Shown here piece after piece: positions 43,001 through 50,537 of a DNA stretch of 64,000 nt. Numbering within the stretch: the first letter of the stretch is position 1; each line of letters starts with the position of its first letter. The translations under genes and the position numbers were made by a program. Source of the DNA: Rufibacter radiotolerans (lineage in GTDB: Bacteria > Bacteroidota > Bacteroidia > Cytophagales > Hymenobacteraceae); the NCBI RefSeq assembly GCF_001078055.1, contig NZ_CP010777.1, positions 2,819,001 through 2,883,000 of the forward strand, in the 5' to 3' direction. The notes under the pieces were generated by a model. The model was not told the DNA's origin, searched no databases, and worked only from the letters and a program-made list of their open reading frames with translations.

Positions 43001-44136
43001 AGAGTGGCCGCCATTTCCTGTCTATCAGTATTGAAGATGACGGTATAGGCATCCCCAAGGAACAGCTGGACAGTATTTTCAAGAAGTTCTTCAAGATCAC
43101 CTCGGGCAAGCACCATTACAGCAACCTGGGCGGTACCGGCATTGGGCTGGCGCTGGCCAAATCGCTCTGCGTGAAGCACGGCGGCGACCTGCTAGTAGAC
43201 AGCGAGGAAGGCGTTAAAACGGTATTCACGGTGCTTATCCCGTTCCAGAAATGCGAGCGCATGGCGCAAGCCACCGCGCAGCCGGCGGCCGAGCTTCCCC
43301 AGGAAGCCCCGGTAACCACCCCTGCCCCAATAGAGGCCGAGGAGGAAAAACAGAGGTCCACGATCTTACTGGTAGAGGATGACGCCTCGCTGCTGGACTT
43401 TATCTCCAAAGGCCTGGAGGCGGAAGACTACCGCTGCATTACCGCCCGCAACGGTCTGGAGGCCTTGCAGCTGCTGGAGACCGAAGACGTGGACCTGGTA
43501 TTATCAGATGTGATGATGCCAGAAATGAACGGTATCTCGCTCTGCCAGCACGTGAAAGGCAACATTAACTTCAGTCACCTTCCGTTTATCCTGCTTACGG
43601 CCCAGTCCAACTCAGACGCTGAGATTGAGGGCATTGAAAGCGGCGCCGATTTCTACATCACTAAACCGTTCAAGTGGCGGCACATTACGGTGGTGATCAA
43701 GAACCAGCTGGAGTCACGTTCTAAACTGAAGCTAAAGTTCTCGCAGCAGCCGTTTGCAGACACCAACACCCTTACTACCAACACCCGTGACAACCAGTTC
43801 CTGCAGAAGATTGTAGATATTATTGAGGAGCGCATCACAGACCCTAAACTGTCTGTAGAGGAGCTGAGCCGTGAAATGGGCATGAGCCGTTCTTCGCTGC
43901 ACAAGAAGCTGAAGTCGTTGGCGGGCCAGGTACCCAATGAGTTTATCCGGTTGGTGCGCCTGAAACAAGCGGCCCGCCTGCTCCTGCAGAACGAGTACAA
44001 CATCTCTGAAATTGGCTATATGGTGGGCTTCAACTCTCACTCCTACTTCTCCAAATGCTTTTTCCAGCAGTTCCAACTGACCCCTAGCGAATTCACCGAG
44101 AAGCACCAGGCAGAGCAGAACCAACCGGCGGGGTAG
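40045..44136 (+). CDS. Hybrid two-component system regulator (HTCS)
   Basis: A 1363-residue one-protein sensor and regulator of the Bacteroidota HTCS type. A signal (about 1-26) leads to a periplasmic double seven-bladed Reg_prop propeller (about 30-690; repeats such as GNIWVGT, GLIWFAT and ENLWLGT). A Y_Y_Y domain follows (about 720-790), then a membrane helix (about 794-814). Cytoplasmic parts are HisKA with H849 (MAHEVRTP), HATPase (about 960-1070), a receiver with D1155 (LSDVMMPEMNG) and an AraC-type HTH (about 1262-1355). It should sense a glycan fragment in the periplasm and switch on nearby enzyme genes. A 60-nt perfect palindrome follows at 44166. Confidence 0.96.
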   Translation: MLPAPFRFTLAFLFFLTAVCFSSSSQERIRFRNYTVTDGLSSNTVWAIAQDEQGYMWFGTKDGLSRFDGYQFKSFKFNKNNPSSLGNNFIRKITRFDSKTYWIATEEGVYLLDLETESFKPFKPLGAQMVFDLLKDKKGNFWIATGSKGLYQYNPTTKALKNYVHLTNNPNSITMNLVRKLAEDNDGNIWVGTVNGLDVFNPAKNTFRHYYATGKPGSISNSNVIELYKDLSGTIWAGTLTGGLCRYNKATDTFTNYLKSNGNSINDNIVRAIYQPSPNKLYIGTEKGLNILDIPTQTFKHFTNQNNDPLSISDNAVYSILEDKEGGIWLGTYFGGVNYFHSKDTNFDLFYPTGDKTALSGNAVSAFLEEAPGKIWVGTEDGGLNLFDTKTKTFQQYPFAPKQEHLSYHNIHALYKDKSGNLWIGTFSGGLNVYNPQTGKIKKYLSNPADPTSLSNNTVYTINEDRKGRIWVGTVAGVNLYNPAQDNFTRITQKNLDRACLYDIYEDRQGLIWFATYNYGLIAHNQNTNEWKQYGKSARPKSISSNKVISMFSDKAENLWLGTEGGGLNYFDRKTQTFTVFDEQDGINSSVIYGILQDKSGHLWLSTNNGIIEFDPKTRQSKRFGKFDNLQSRQFNYKAFLKASDGTFYFGGINGFNAFRPDSVKSISSRTSVAFTNLQLFNKDVSIAAEDSPLQRMVNYSRSLTLDHDQSVVSFEYAALSYVAPQKTSYAFKMEGFDKDWNYVDDQRKATYTNLPAGNYVFKVKATNNDGTWNTQPATMQIRIRPPFYKTNLAYALYLLLAAGAFYAIRASIIKKARTRNKMKLERLKNKEEKEFYKQKMDFFTTMAHEVRTPLSLITAPLEKLILSGQGGPEVQQQLKIMDENSNRLLTLVNQLLDFRRIESKIYTINLEKMELVSMVHSLYSRFSPIAFQKDQQFSMSTKLDRLEVEADPEALTKILSNLLINAFKFTRTSVQLSINEPLKEESGRHFLSISIEDDGIGIPKEQLDSIFKKFFKITSGKHHYSNLGGTGIGLALAKSLCVKHGGDLLVDSEEGVKTVFTVLIPFQKCERMAQATAQPAAELPQEAPVTTPAPIEAEEEKQRSTILLVEDDASLLDFISKGLEAEDYRCITARNGLEALQLLETEDVDLVLSDVMMPEMNGISLCQHVKGNINFSHLPFILLTAQSNSDAEIEGIESGADFYITKPFKWRHITVVIKNQLESRSKLKLKFSQQPFADTNTLTTNTRDNQFLQKIVDIIEERITDPKLSVEELSREMGMSRSSLHKKLKSLAGQVPNEFIRLVRLKQAARLLLQNEYNISEIGYMVGFNSHSYFSKCFFQQFQLTPSEFTEKHQAEQNQPAG

Positions 44137-44165
44137 CCCTTCTGGTTTAGACAAAGCTTATAAAT

Positions 44166-44225
44166 CCTAAAAATCCTGTTTTGGGCCTGTTTTCATGAAA
44201 ACAGGCCCAAAACAGGATTTTTAGG
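44166..44225. repeat. GTTTT/AAAAC palindrome, copy 17, perfect 60 nt
   Basis: A perfect palindrome with 30-nt arms and no loop (centre TTTCATGAAA). The family core is extended by CCTAAAAATC / GATTTTTAGG. It sits 29 nt after the regulator stop, between convergent genes. Confidence 0.95.
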
Positions 44226-44322
44226 TCTAGGGGAAAAGGAGGCAGGACCCGGTAACGCAGCCTAGCCTGCCTGGACAAAAACAAGGGCGCCTACCTACAG
44301 GGTTAGACTGCTCTGGCCGGGT

Positions 44323-45120
44323 TTAAAACATTCCCAACCCGGCGCTCACCCCAATGCCAAACCAAGGCTTATGCTGGTAAATCCAGAGGGAGGAATTCTT
44401 CCCTATGCTGGCATCAAACCCAAAGGAAAGGGAAAAGCCGAAGTTGTTTCTGCCTAAAACAGCACTTAGTCCATAAGAGTACGCCACATTACTCTGGTCT
44501 TTTGCCAGTAATTGGGGATTGGTGACGGTTTCGCTGGTAAGGCTGGCCGAGGTAATGCCCACAAAAGGCCCAATGGTGGTGTAGTAATTGGTGATGGACT
44601 CATGGTCAATTTTTGAAAACCCAAAGGTGTAGCCGTAAATAACAGAAACCAGCATAGAGGCCGGGTCACTTACCGCAAAGACTGGGTTGCCGTTTTGTCC
44701 GGGCCTTATTTTATACAGGGTAAGGGAGGCGTTCCAGTTGATTGCCCTGAACGGAAGCTTGGCTATCTTATGCGTATCACCAATCTTCCGCTTTCTCAAA
44801 TCTATCTCAAAACGACCTAAGGGGGTAGAGTTAGAGATACAGTCTGGGACAGCATCAAACTCTGTAGAAGGTATTCTCCTGAAATGGAACACGGGCACTC
44901 CGTCTTCTACATACAACCCCTCGGCCTTCAGTCTGGGGTAACACATCTGGATGGGCCTTACAGAATCATTCTGGTCTCTGTATACCAGCTTCAGGCTCCC
45001 GTCCTCTACCTTCTCCTTTTTAATGATATAATAGAGGTTGGCAGTATTCTGGGCCTTAACAGAAATGGAAAAGAAGGTCAGGAAGACAGTGAACAGCAGA
45101 CAACTAGCAAACCGTATCAT
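44323..45120 (-). CDS. Secreted protein of unknown function, beta-barrel-like C-terminus
   Basis: A 265-residue protein with a Sec signal ending VKAQN (about residue 24). The N-terminal part is beta-rich without a known domain. From about residue 125 there are alternating amphipathic strands (ASMLVSVIYGYTFGF, YTTIGPFVGITSASL, NNFGFSLSFGFDASIG, WFGIGVSAGLGMF) ending in Phe, as in outer-membrane beta-barrels. It is convergent with the HTCS gene. I do not recognise the family. Confidence 0.65.
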   Translation of the reverse strand: MIRFASCLLFTVFLTFFSISVKAQNTANLYYIIKKEKVEDGSLKLVYRDQNDSVRPIQMCYPRLKAEGLYVEDGVPVFHFRRIPSTEFDAVPDCISNSTPLGRFEIDLRKRKIGDTHKIAKLPFRAINWNASLTLYKIRPGQNGNPVFAVSDPASMLVSVIYGYTFGFSKIDHESITNYYTTIGPFVGITSASLTSETVTNPQLLAKDQSNVAYSYGLSAVLGRNNFGFSLSFGFDASIGKNSSLWIYQHKPWFGIGVSAGLGMF

Positions 45121-45428
45121 AGTGCCATGGGTAGCAGACTGAGGGCATTATGTAAAACTAATTCCAGCGCAAGCCTAAGAACAGAGGCCCATAAACAGCG
45201 AAAGAAAAGAGAAGCCTGCGCTATAACGGCAAACATGTCCCCAAAACCTTTCCTGTTCTTCTTTTAGCAGCAACACGTACTTTCCTTTTTCTTACGCCGC
45301 ATAGTCTGCAAAGGATTCTGCCATACTAAAACCCGCCACAGGTGACAAACGGTTGTCCCGATGTTTACCCAGAATCTGAGGTCTGACAGGTGACGCCTTG
45401 AACAAAACCACTGTTTGCCATAAAAAAA
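45121..45428. other. Intergenic region, nothing recognised
   Basis: About 300 nt between the hypothetical secreted protein and the metallophosphoesterase. No gene, promoter or RNA was identified apart from the palindrome that follows. Confidence 0.5.
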
Positions 45429-45476
45429 GCCGCTGTTTCAGGCCTGTTTTTAAGAAAACAGGCCTGAAACAGCGGC
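45429..45476. repeat. GTTTC/GAAAC palindrome, copy 18, extended arms
   Basis: 48 nt; arms GCCGCTGTTTCAGGCCTGTTTT pair over 22 positions. The outer boxes are GTTTCAGG / CCTGAAAC instead of GTTTTGGG / CCCAAAAC, a paired substitution. Confidence 0.92.
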
Positions 45477-45501
45477 AGAGAACAACCATTGTTTTAAGTA
45501 G

Positions 45502-47112
45502 CTATTCTGCCTTCCTAGCCTGCTTTACCTCAGCGGGCCGGTTGGCCTCAATGCGGTAAGTGATCTTGTCTGTGAACGTGCGCCCAAACATATCCTTCAC
45601 CTGTACCTCAATCACGTGTTCGCCCACTTCCAGGTCCGCGGGAATGGAACCGCGCCACAGGTGGGTGCTTTTCACGGCATTGCTGGGCCGCCGCACCGGG
45701 CCCGGGAACAGCGTCTCAATTGTGTCCCATTCGTAGAGCCGGTCCAGAAAGGTGGGGTCAGACTCGGGGTGGTAGGCCATGTTGCTCCACTTGCCGTTAT
45801 CTACCCGGTAGCGCAGGGTGTCGCGCTCGCTGCCCATGAAAAAATTGGCGTACACACTGGCGGTGGTGCTTTTGCCTTTGCCTACCACCTTGGGCGCCCT
45901 AAGGGACATGCGGTACTCTTTGGGCTGGCCCGCCACTTTGTAGTCAATGGCGTACTGGTTACCGGTAACGGTTAAAAAAGCGTAGCCTTTGGGCGTGCCG
46001 TCTGGCATATAAGATTCAGGGGTGCCGTCTTTGGCCAGCTTGCCAGAATACCAGTTGCCCGAGGTGGTGGCGGCATTGTACTCATGGTGCAGCCGGTCCT
46101 GCTGCCAGCCATCTTCCTTAGAGAAAAAGTCCTGCTTCTGAATGTGCGTGTGCGCCGAGATAGACAGCGTGTGCGGGTAGTCTTTCAACAGCGTGAACAA
46201 ACGGTCCAGGTCCTTTTTGCGCATGGTAGGTTTAAGCGGAATATGGAACGCCAGCACCACCAGGCGGTCTTTGGGCACGAACTTCAGGTCATTTTCAATG
46301 AAGTCCAGCTGGTCTTTCCGGAAACCGGCGCCATAGTTGCCTTTCACGCCGCGGGGCGCCGGGTACAGAATGTCATCCAGAATGATGAAGTGCGCCTTGC
46401 CGTAGTTGAACGCGTAGTTGGCCGGCCCGAAATGCGCCTCATACGTTTCATCTGACAAAGAATCTGCCTTCACGTCTTTGTTCATGTCATGGTTGCCCAT
46501 GAGGTTGTACCACGGAATGCCCACTTTCTGCACCGCCGTAATATAAGGGTTCATCAGGTTCAGGTTATCACCTACCAGATCGCCCAAGCTTAGCCCAAAG
46601 GCCACGTTTTTCACTCCTTCCACCTCAGAAACCACGCCCTTGGCGAAGAAATCGACCTCCTCCTGGCTGTAGGGCTGCGGGTCCCCAAACAGTAGGGCCG
46701 TAAAGTTTTCTTTCTCCGCCGTGGGCGTAAACGCGAAGTCAACGGAGGCAGGAAGCGGCCCCGTGGGCGCCACCCCCTTGAATTTCATTTGCGGAGAACC
46801 GCCTGGTTTATGGATGTAGAAGAACTGCGGCAAGTTTTCCTTATTCACCCTGGGCTTGTAACCGGCCGGCTTTATCACGGAGATAATCTGATCCTTGCCG
46901 ATGGGCAGCGTGTACTTTCCCTTTTTATCAGTAAGCACCACTTCGCGGCCATTGCTGACCGCCACCTGGGCCAGGCCTTTCTCGCGGCTGTCTTTTTTGC
47001 CGTTTCCGTTGGCATCTGCAAACACATACCCCGTCACGGTGCTTTGCGCCTGCACGCCCCAGGCCAGCAGCAGCCCGCCGGCCAAAAGGGTAAATTTCTT
47101 ATTATTCATCAT
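45502..47112 (-). CDS. Calcineurin-type metallophosphoesterase, secreted
   Basis: A 536-residue secreted protein with a signal ending GVQAQ (about residue 23). A carboxypeptidase-regulatory-like/SdrD-type beta domain follows (GYVFADANGNGKKDSREKG). The metallophosphatase core has D144 (FGDPQP), D178 and D182 (SLGDLVGD), N207/H208 (GNHD), H in AFHIPLKP and HTH in ISAHTHIQ. A C-terminal beta domain (about 385-520) follows. It is likely a phosphomono- or diesterase acting outside the membrane. The ATG at 47112 is chosen over a TTG at 47133. It lies within the sulfatase cluster but its link to sulfate is not clear. Confidence 0.88.
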   Translation of the reverse strand: MMNNKKFTLLAGGLLLAWGVQAQSTVTGYVFADANGNGKKDSREKGLAQVAVSNGREVVLTDKKGKYTLPIGKDQIISVIKPAGYKPRVNKENLPQFFYIHKPGGSPQMKFKGVAPTGPLPASVDFAFTPTAEKENFTALLFGDPQPYSQEEVDFFAKGVVSEVEGVKNVAFGLSLGDLVGDNLNLMNPYITAVQKVGIPWYNLMGNHDMNKDVKADSLSDETYEAHFGPANYAFNYGKAHFIILDDILYPAPRGVKGNYGAGFRKDQLDFIENDLKFVPKDRLVVLAFHIPLKPTMRKKDLDRLFTLLKDYPHTLSISAHTHIQKQDFFSKEDGWQQDRLHHEYNAATTSGNWYSGKLAKDGTPESYMPDGTPKGYAFLTVTGNQYAIDYKVAGQPKEYRMSLRAPKVVGKGKSTTASVYANFFMGSERDTLRYRVDNGKWSNMAYHPESDPTFLDRLYEWDTIETLFPGPVRRPSNAVKSTHLWRGSIPADLEVGEHVIEVQVKDMFGRTFTDKITYRIEANRPAEVKQARKAE

Positions 47113-47205
47113 GGCTGTAAAGTTGGCCCTCAAATTACTTTCCCAGCCTGCAAAGGCGGCTGTCTTCTAGGTTATGCTTGTGTTACTTTTTTTGGGGAGC
47201 GCTTT

Positions 47206-47245
47206 CCGTTCTGGAGCCGTTTTTGGCAAAACAGGCCCAAAACGG
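47206..47245. repeat. GTTTT/AAAAC intergenic palindrome, copy 19
   Basis: Left arm decayed (GTTCTGGAGCC), right arm canonical (CAGGCCCAAAACGG). It ends 26 nt beyond the sulfatase stop. Confidence 0.8.
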
Positions 47246-47271
47246 GCTTTTTAGAGACAGAGTACGCCGGC

Positions 47272-48717
47272 TTAGATCTTAGCGCCTACCTGCGTTCTCC
47301 AGGCGGCCAGGTCTTTCTGCAGTTCTTTCACCTTTTCGGGGTATTTTTTGGCCAGGTCGTTCTGTTCGCCAATGTCTTCTTTGAGGTTGTAGAGTTGCTC
47401 CTTGTCCTTGTCAAAGAACTCAATCAGCTTCCAGTCACCCTTCCGGATACTGCCCGCCGACCGGCCGCCCAGAAAGTGTGGCTCTGCCAGTGGGTAATGC
47501 CAGTAAAAATTGCGGGCCGGTAAAGAGGCACCCGGGGTTTTCAAGAGCTTGGCAAACGACAGGCCGTCAAACTTCTGGGCAGTGTTTTTGGCGCCAATAG
47601 TTTCCAGCAAGGTAGGGTAGAAATCGAAGTTCACCACGGGTTCCTGCACCACCGCGCCCTGGGCAAACCGGCTGGGGTTCCAGACAATCAGAGGCTCCCG
47701 CACACCGCCTTCATACAGGGTGCTTTTGCCCGCGCGCAAGGGGGCGTTGGAGGTCACGTTAGACTCGCCGCCGTTGTCACTGGTAAAAATCACGATGGTG
47801 TTTTTGTCCAGCCCCAGGCTCTTGAGTTTTTCCATGATCATGCCCACGCCCTCGTCAATAGAGTACAGTTGGGCCGCCAAATGCGGATTGTTTTTGGGTG
47901 CCCAGTAATCAGAGGGGTATTTTTTGTAGGGGTCGTTGTCTGGGTTCTCTTTGGAGGGCGCGCTTGTGCCGGCCCCTGGCTTCTTCCGGAACTTGTCTAC
48001 CAGGGCAGGCTTGCCGTGCAGTTGGGTGTGCACGCCGTAATGGCTCAGGTACAGAAAGAACGGTTTCTCTTTGTTGCGCTCAATGAACTCCACAGCCTCC
48101 ACGTTCTGGCGGTCGGTGAGGTATTCCTTGTCGCCGGGCAGCTTTTTGGCCACCTCGCGGTTAAAGTGGTAGGGGTGGAAGTAGGTCCCGTTGGCGATGC
48201 CCCGGTTCTCACTGATAAGCACTTCGTCAAAGCCGTGCTTGTCGGGCAGGGTTTCTTCCGGGGCCTTGTGGTTAAGGTACCCCGAAAGGTGCCATTTGCC
48301 CACAATACCGGTTTTATAGCCGTTCTGCTGGAACATCTCGGCCAGGGTGACATAGGCGGTATCCAGGTGACCGGCGGCATCTGGCCGCAGGTAGTCTGTG
48401 ATGCCAATACGGGCCGGGTACTGCCCCACCATGAGCGCGGCGCGGTAAGGCGAGCAGACGGGCGCGGCAGCGTAGGCACTGGTGAACCGAACGCCTTCGG
48501 CGGCCAGTTTGTCCAGGTTAGGCGTCTCATTAAAGGTATTGCCATAGGCACCCAGTTCAGAATACCCCAGGTCATCGGCTAAGATAAAAATAACGTTGGG
48601 TTGCCGGGCCTGGGGCACGCTGGCCGTCCGGGAGTTGGAAGAAGAACAGCTTGAAGCCAGCGCCACTACGCCCAGCACGGCCAGAAATTTCTTTATGTTA
48701 TGTGGTAGGTTGGTCAT
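47272..48717 (-). CDS. Sulfatase (type I) with CSPYR active site
   Basis: A 481-residue lipoprotein (lipobox ASSC, C24) of the arylsulfatase superfamily. Ca ligands are in LADDLGYSELG (D48, D49), with GKWHL and SDNGG present. The FGly motif reads C88-S-P-Y-R: the usual Ser/Thr at position four is Tyr. C, P and R are intact, so FGly formation may still occur but is less certain. It resembles the 37966-39408 sulfatase in many blocks (NETPNLDKLA, YLTDRQ.EAV, GGIREPLI / GGVREPLI), so the two are paralogs. Confidence 0.92.
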   Translation of the reverse strand: MTNLPHNIKKFLAVLGVVALASSCSSSNSRTASVPQARQPNVIFILADDLGYSELGAYGNTFNETPNLDKLAAEGVRFTSAYAAAPVCSPYRAALMVGQYPARIGITDYLRPDAAGHLDTAYVTLAEMFQQNGYKTGIVGKWHLSGYLNHKAPEETLPDKHGFDEVLISENRGIANGTYFHPYHFNREVAKKLPGDKEYLTDRQNVEAVEFIERNKEKPFFLYLSHYGVHTQLHGKPALVDKFRKKPGAGTSAPSKENPDNDPYKKYPSDYWAPKNNPHLAAQLYSIDEGVGMIMEKLKSLGLDKNTIVIFTSDNGGESNVTSNAPLRAGKSTLYEGGVREPLIVWNPSRFAQGAVVQEPVVNFDFYPTLLETIGAKNTAQKFDGLSFAKLLKTPGASLPARNFYWHYPLAEPHFLGGRSAGSIRKGDWKLIEFFDKDKEQLYNLKEDIGEQNDLAKKYPEKVKELQKDLAAWRTQVGAKI

Positions 48718-48740
48718 AGAAATAGATCCACTAAGGGTTT

Positions 48741-48770
48741 CTGTTTTGAAGACGTTTTTGGTAAAACAGG
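48741..48770. repeat. Degenerate GTTTT/AAAAC palindrome, copy 20
   Basis: Only the left half and the inner right box remain (CTGTTTTGAAGACGTTTTTGGTAAAACAGG). It is the weakest copy. Confidence 0.55.
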
Positions 48771-48914
48771 TAAAAAGGAGGGGCTCCCAAACTGTCTGTC
48801 AGGCGGGGTAGCCACCCTCCTTTTCTCACCTATGCTTACCGGAGAATATGAAATCTTATTTAAGGCTTGCCTGGCTGAAATCATTTCCTGGCTCAGGCAA
48901 ACGGTCATGGTCTT

Positions 48915-50480
48915 TTAATGTCCGCCACTGCGGGGCAACTCCTCTCCTTTCATGAAGCGCTCATAGTACCCGCGGGCTTTGTCATTGGCGCTTTTGTATT
49001 GGTCAAAGAGGTCGCCCTTGCCAAACATTCTGGGGTCTTGCTGGGCCTTCAGTTCTTTCTCCAACTGGGCTTTCAGGTCTTTCTTCACCTGGGCAAAGGA
49101 AGCCTCTGGTGCTATGTTTTTGACGGAGAAAGGATCTTTGTCAAACTGGTACAGTTCCTCCATGGGCTTCTTCGCGAAATTGAGGTCCCAGATATATTGC
49201 TGGGCCGGGTTGTCTTTGGTTTGGAGGGCCGCCGTTTTAGTGGGGCTGTTGTCTACGTCCATGAAACCGGTCTCGGGGTTGCCCGCCGGCCAGCGGTCTG
49301 GTTCATAGTTGATGGTGTAGATGAAGTTCTCTTTCACAATGCCGCGCACCGGGTAACCCCAGTCATTGGGTCTGCCAACGTCTGTGCGCTCGCGGCCCAG
49401 CAAAACATAGTTATTGTTTTTGTTTACCCACCCGTCTTTGTCTGAGAGAAGAACGGGTTTGAGGGATCTTCCTTGTATGGGTTGCATGGTGGATTTGCCG
49501 GGGGTTACCTGGGTCAGGTCCATGAACGTGGGCGCCAGGTCAATGAAACTTACAAAGTCCTGGATCTTGCGGCCGGGGCGCTTAATGCCGTTCTTCCACA
49601 TAATGGCCAACGGCAGGTGGTTGGCGGCCTCATACACGTGGCCCTTAACCCTGGGGAACGACATACCATTGTCTGAAGTCACCACAATAATGGTGTTCTC
49701 CAGCTCGCCGCGCTTCTCCAGCATCTGCAGCATTTTGGCCAGTTGCGCATCAAAGTATTCCACCTCAAAGGCGTAGTCCAGCATGTCATTTCTAACGGTG
49801 GCATTGTCTGGCCAATACGGGGGCACCTTGTCAATATCGGCTAGCCGCTTTTTGCCTTTGGCCACCCCAGACCCTGACTGGTACTGCCGGTGCGGCTCAT
49901 GGGCGCCGAACCAGAAAACGAAGGGCTGCTCTGCCTTTTTCTCGTCCAGGAACTTCTCCAGGTTAGCTGCATAATCAAGGTTGGAGATGCCGCCGGTGGG
50001 TGGTTTGGTTTTGAGGGCGTTGTAAGCGGGTCCGGACAGGTCGCGGCGTTTGCCGTTCAACTGGCCTGGGTTGCCGGGTCCCCAGCCTTTGCCGGTGAAA
50101 CCGGTCTTGTAGCCGTTGCGGCCCAGTTCTTCCATAAAGGTGCCAAACTTGGCCGGGAAATTGGACCAGTGGTTGGCTGCTTCCTCCAGTTGCCAGGGGT
50201 TTCTGCCGGTAAGCAGGCAGGCCCTGGACGGCGAGCATTTGGCATTGGGCGTATAGGCGTTCAGAAACAGCACCCCTTCTTTGGCTACGCGGTCAAAGGC
50301 CGGGGTTTTCACCCAGGTGCTGCCGTAAGCGCCCATGTGCACCAGCGAGGCGTCATCTGCAATGCAGAACAGAATATTAGGCTTTTTGGCTGCTGCTCCT
50401 GCTGCCGTCTGGGCCTGGCCGGAGGCTAGCCCTAGCAGCAACAGGAAAAAACCAATGCGTTTCAAAGACAGTTCTCCCAT
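48915..50480 (-). CDS. Sulfatase, heparan N-sulfatase-like
   Basis: A 521-residue secreted sulfatase with a signal ending ASGQAQ (about residue 24). Ca ligands are in [15 protein letters not shown] (D42, D43), and the FGly site is C82 in CSPSR. Blocks such as [27 protein letters not shown] and [22 protein letters not shown] resemble the sulfamidase/N-sulfoglucosamine sulfohydrolase group. That is a group-level match, not proof of substrate. The ATG at 50480 is used; the frame extends to a GTG at 50516. Confidence 0.9.
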   Translation of the reverse strand: MGELSLKRIGFFLLLLGLASGQAQTAAGAAAKKPNILFCIADDASLVHMGAYGSTWVKTPAFDRVAKEGVLFLNAYTPNAKCSPSRACLLTGRNPWQLEEAANHWSNFPAKFGTFMEELGRNGYKTGFTGKGWGPGNPGQLNGKRRDLSGPAYNALKTKPPTGGISNLDYAANLEKFLDEKKAEQPFVFWFGAHEPHRQYQSGSGVAKGKKRLADIDKVPPYWPDNATVRNDMLDYAFEVEYFDAQLAKMLQMLEKRGELENTIIVVTSDNGMSFPRVKGHVYEAANHLPLAIMWKNGIKRPGRKIQDFVSFIDLAPTFMDLTQVTPGKSTMQPIQGRSLKPVLLSDKDGWVNKNNNYVLLGRERTDVGRPNDWGYPVRGIVKENFIYTINYEPDRWPAGNPETGFMDVDNSPTKTAALQTKDNPAQQYIWDLNFAKKPMEELYQFDKDPFSVKNIAPEASFAQVKKDLKAQLEKELKAQQDPRMFGKGDLFDQYKSANDKARGYYERFMKGEELPRSGGH

Positions 50481-50537
50481 GGGTTCAAGATAACCTTTTA
50501 AGAAGAGCAGGCCCACCCCATAGAAGCAGGCCTGCTG

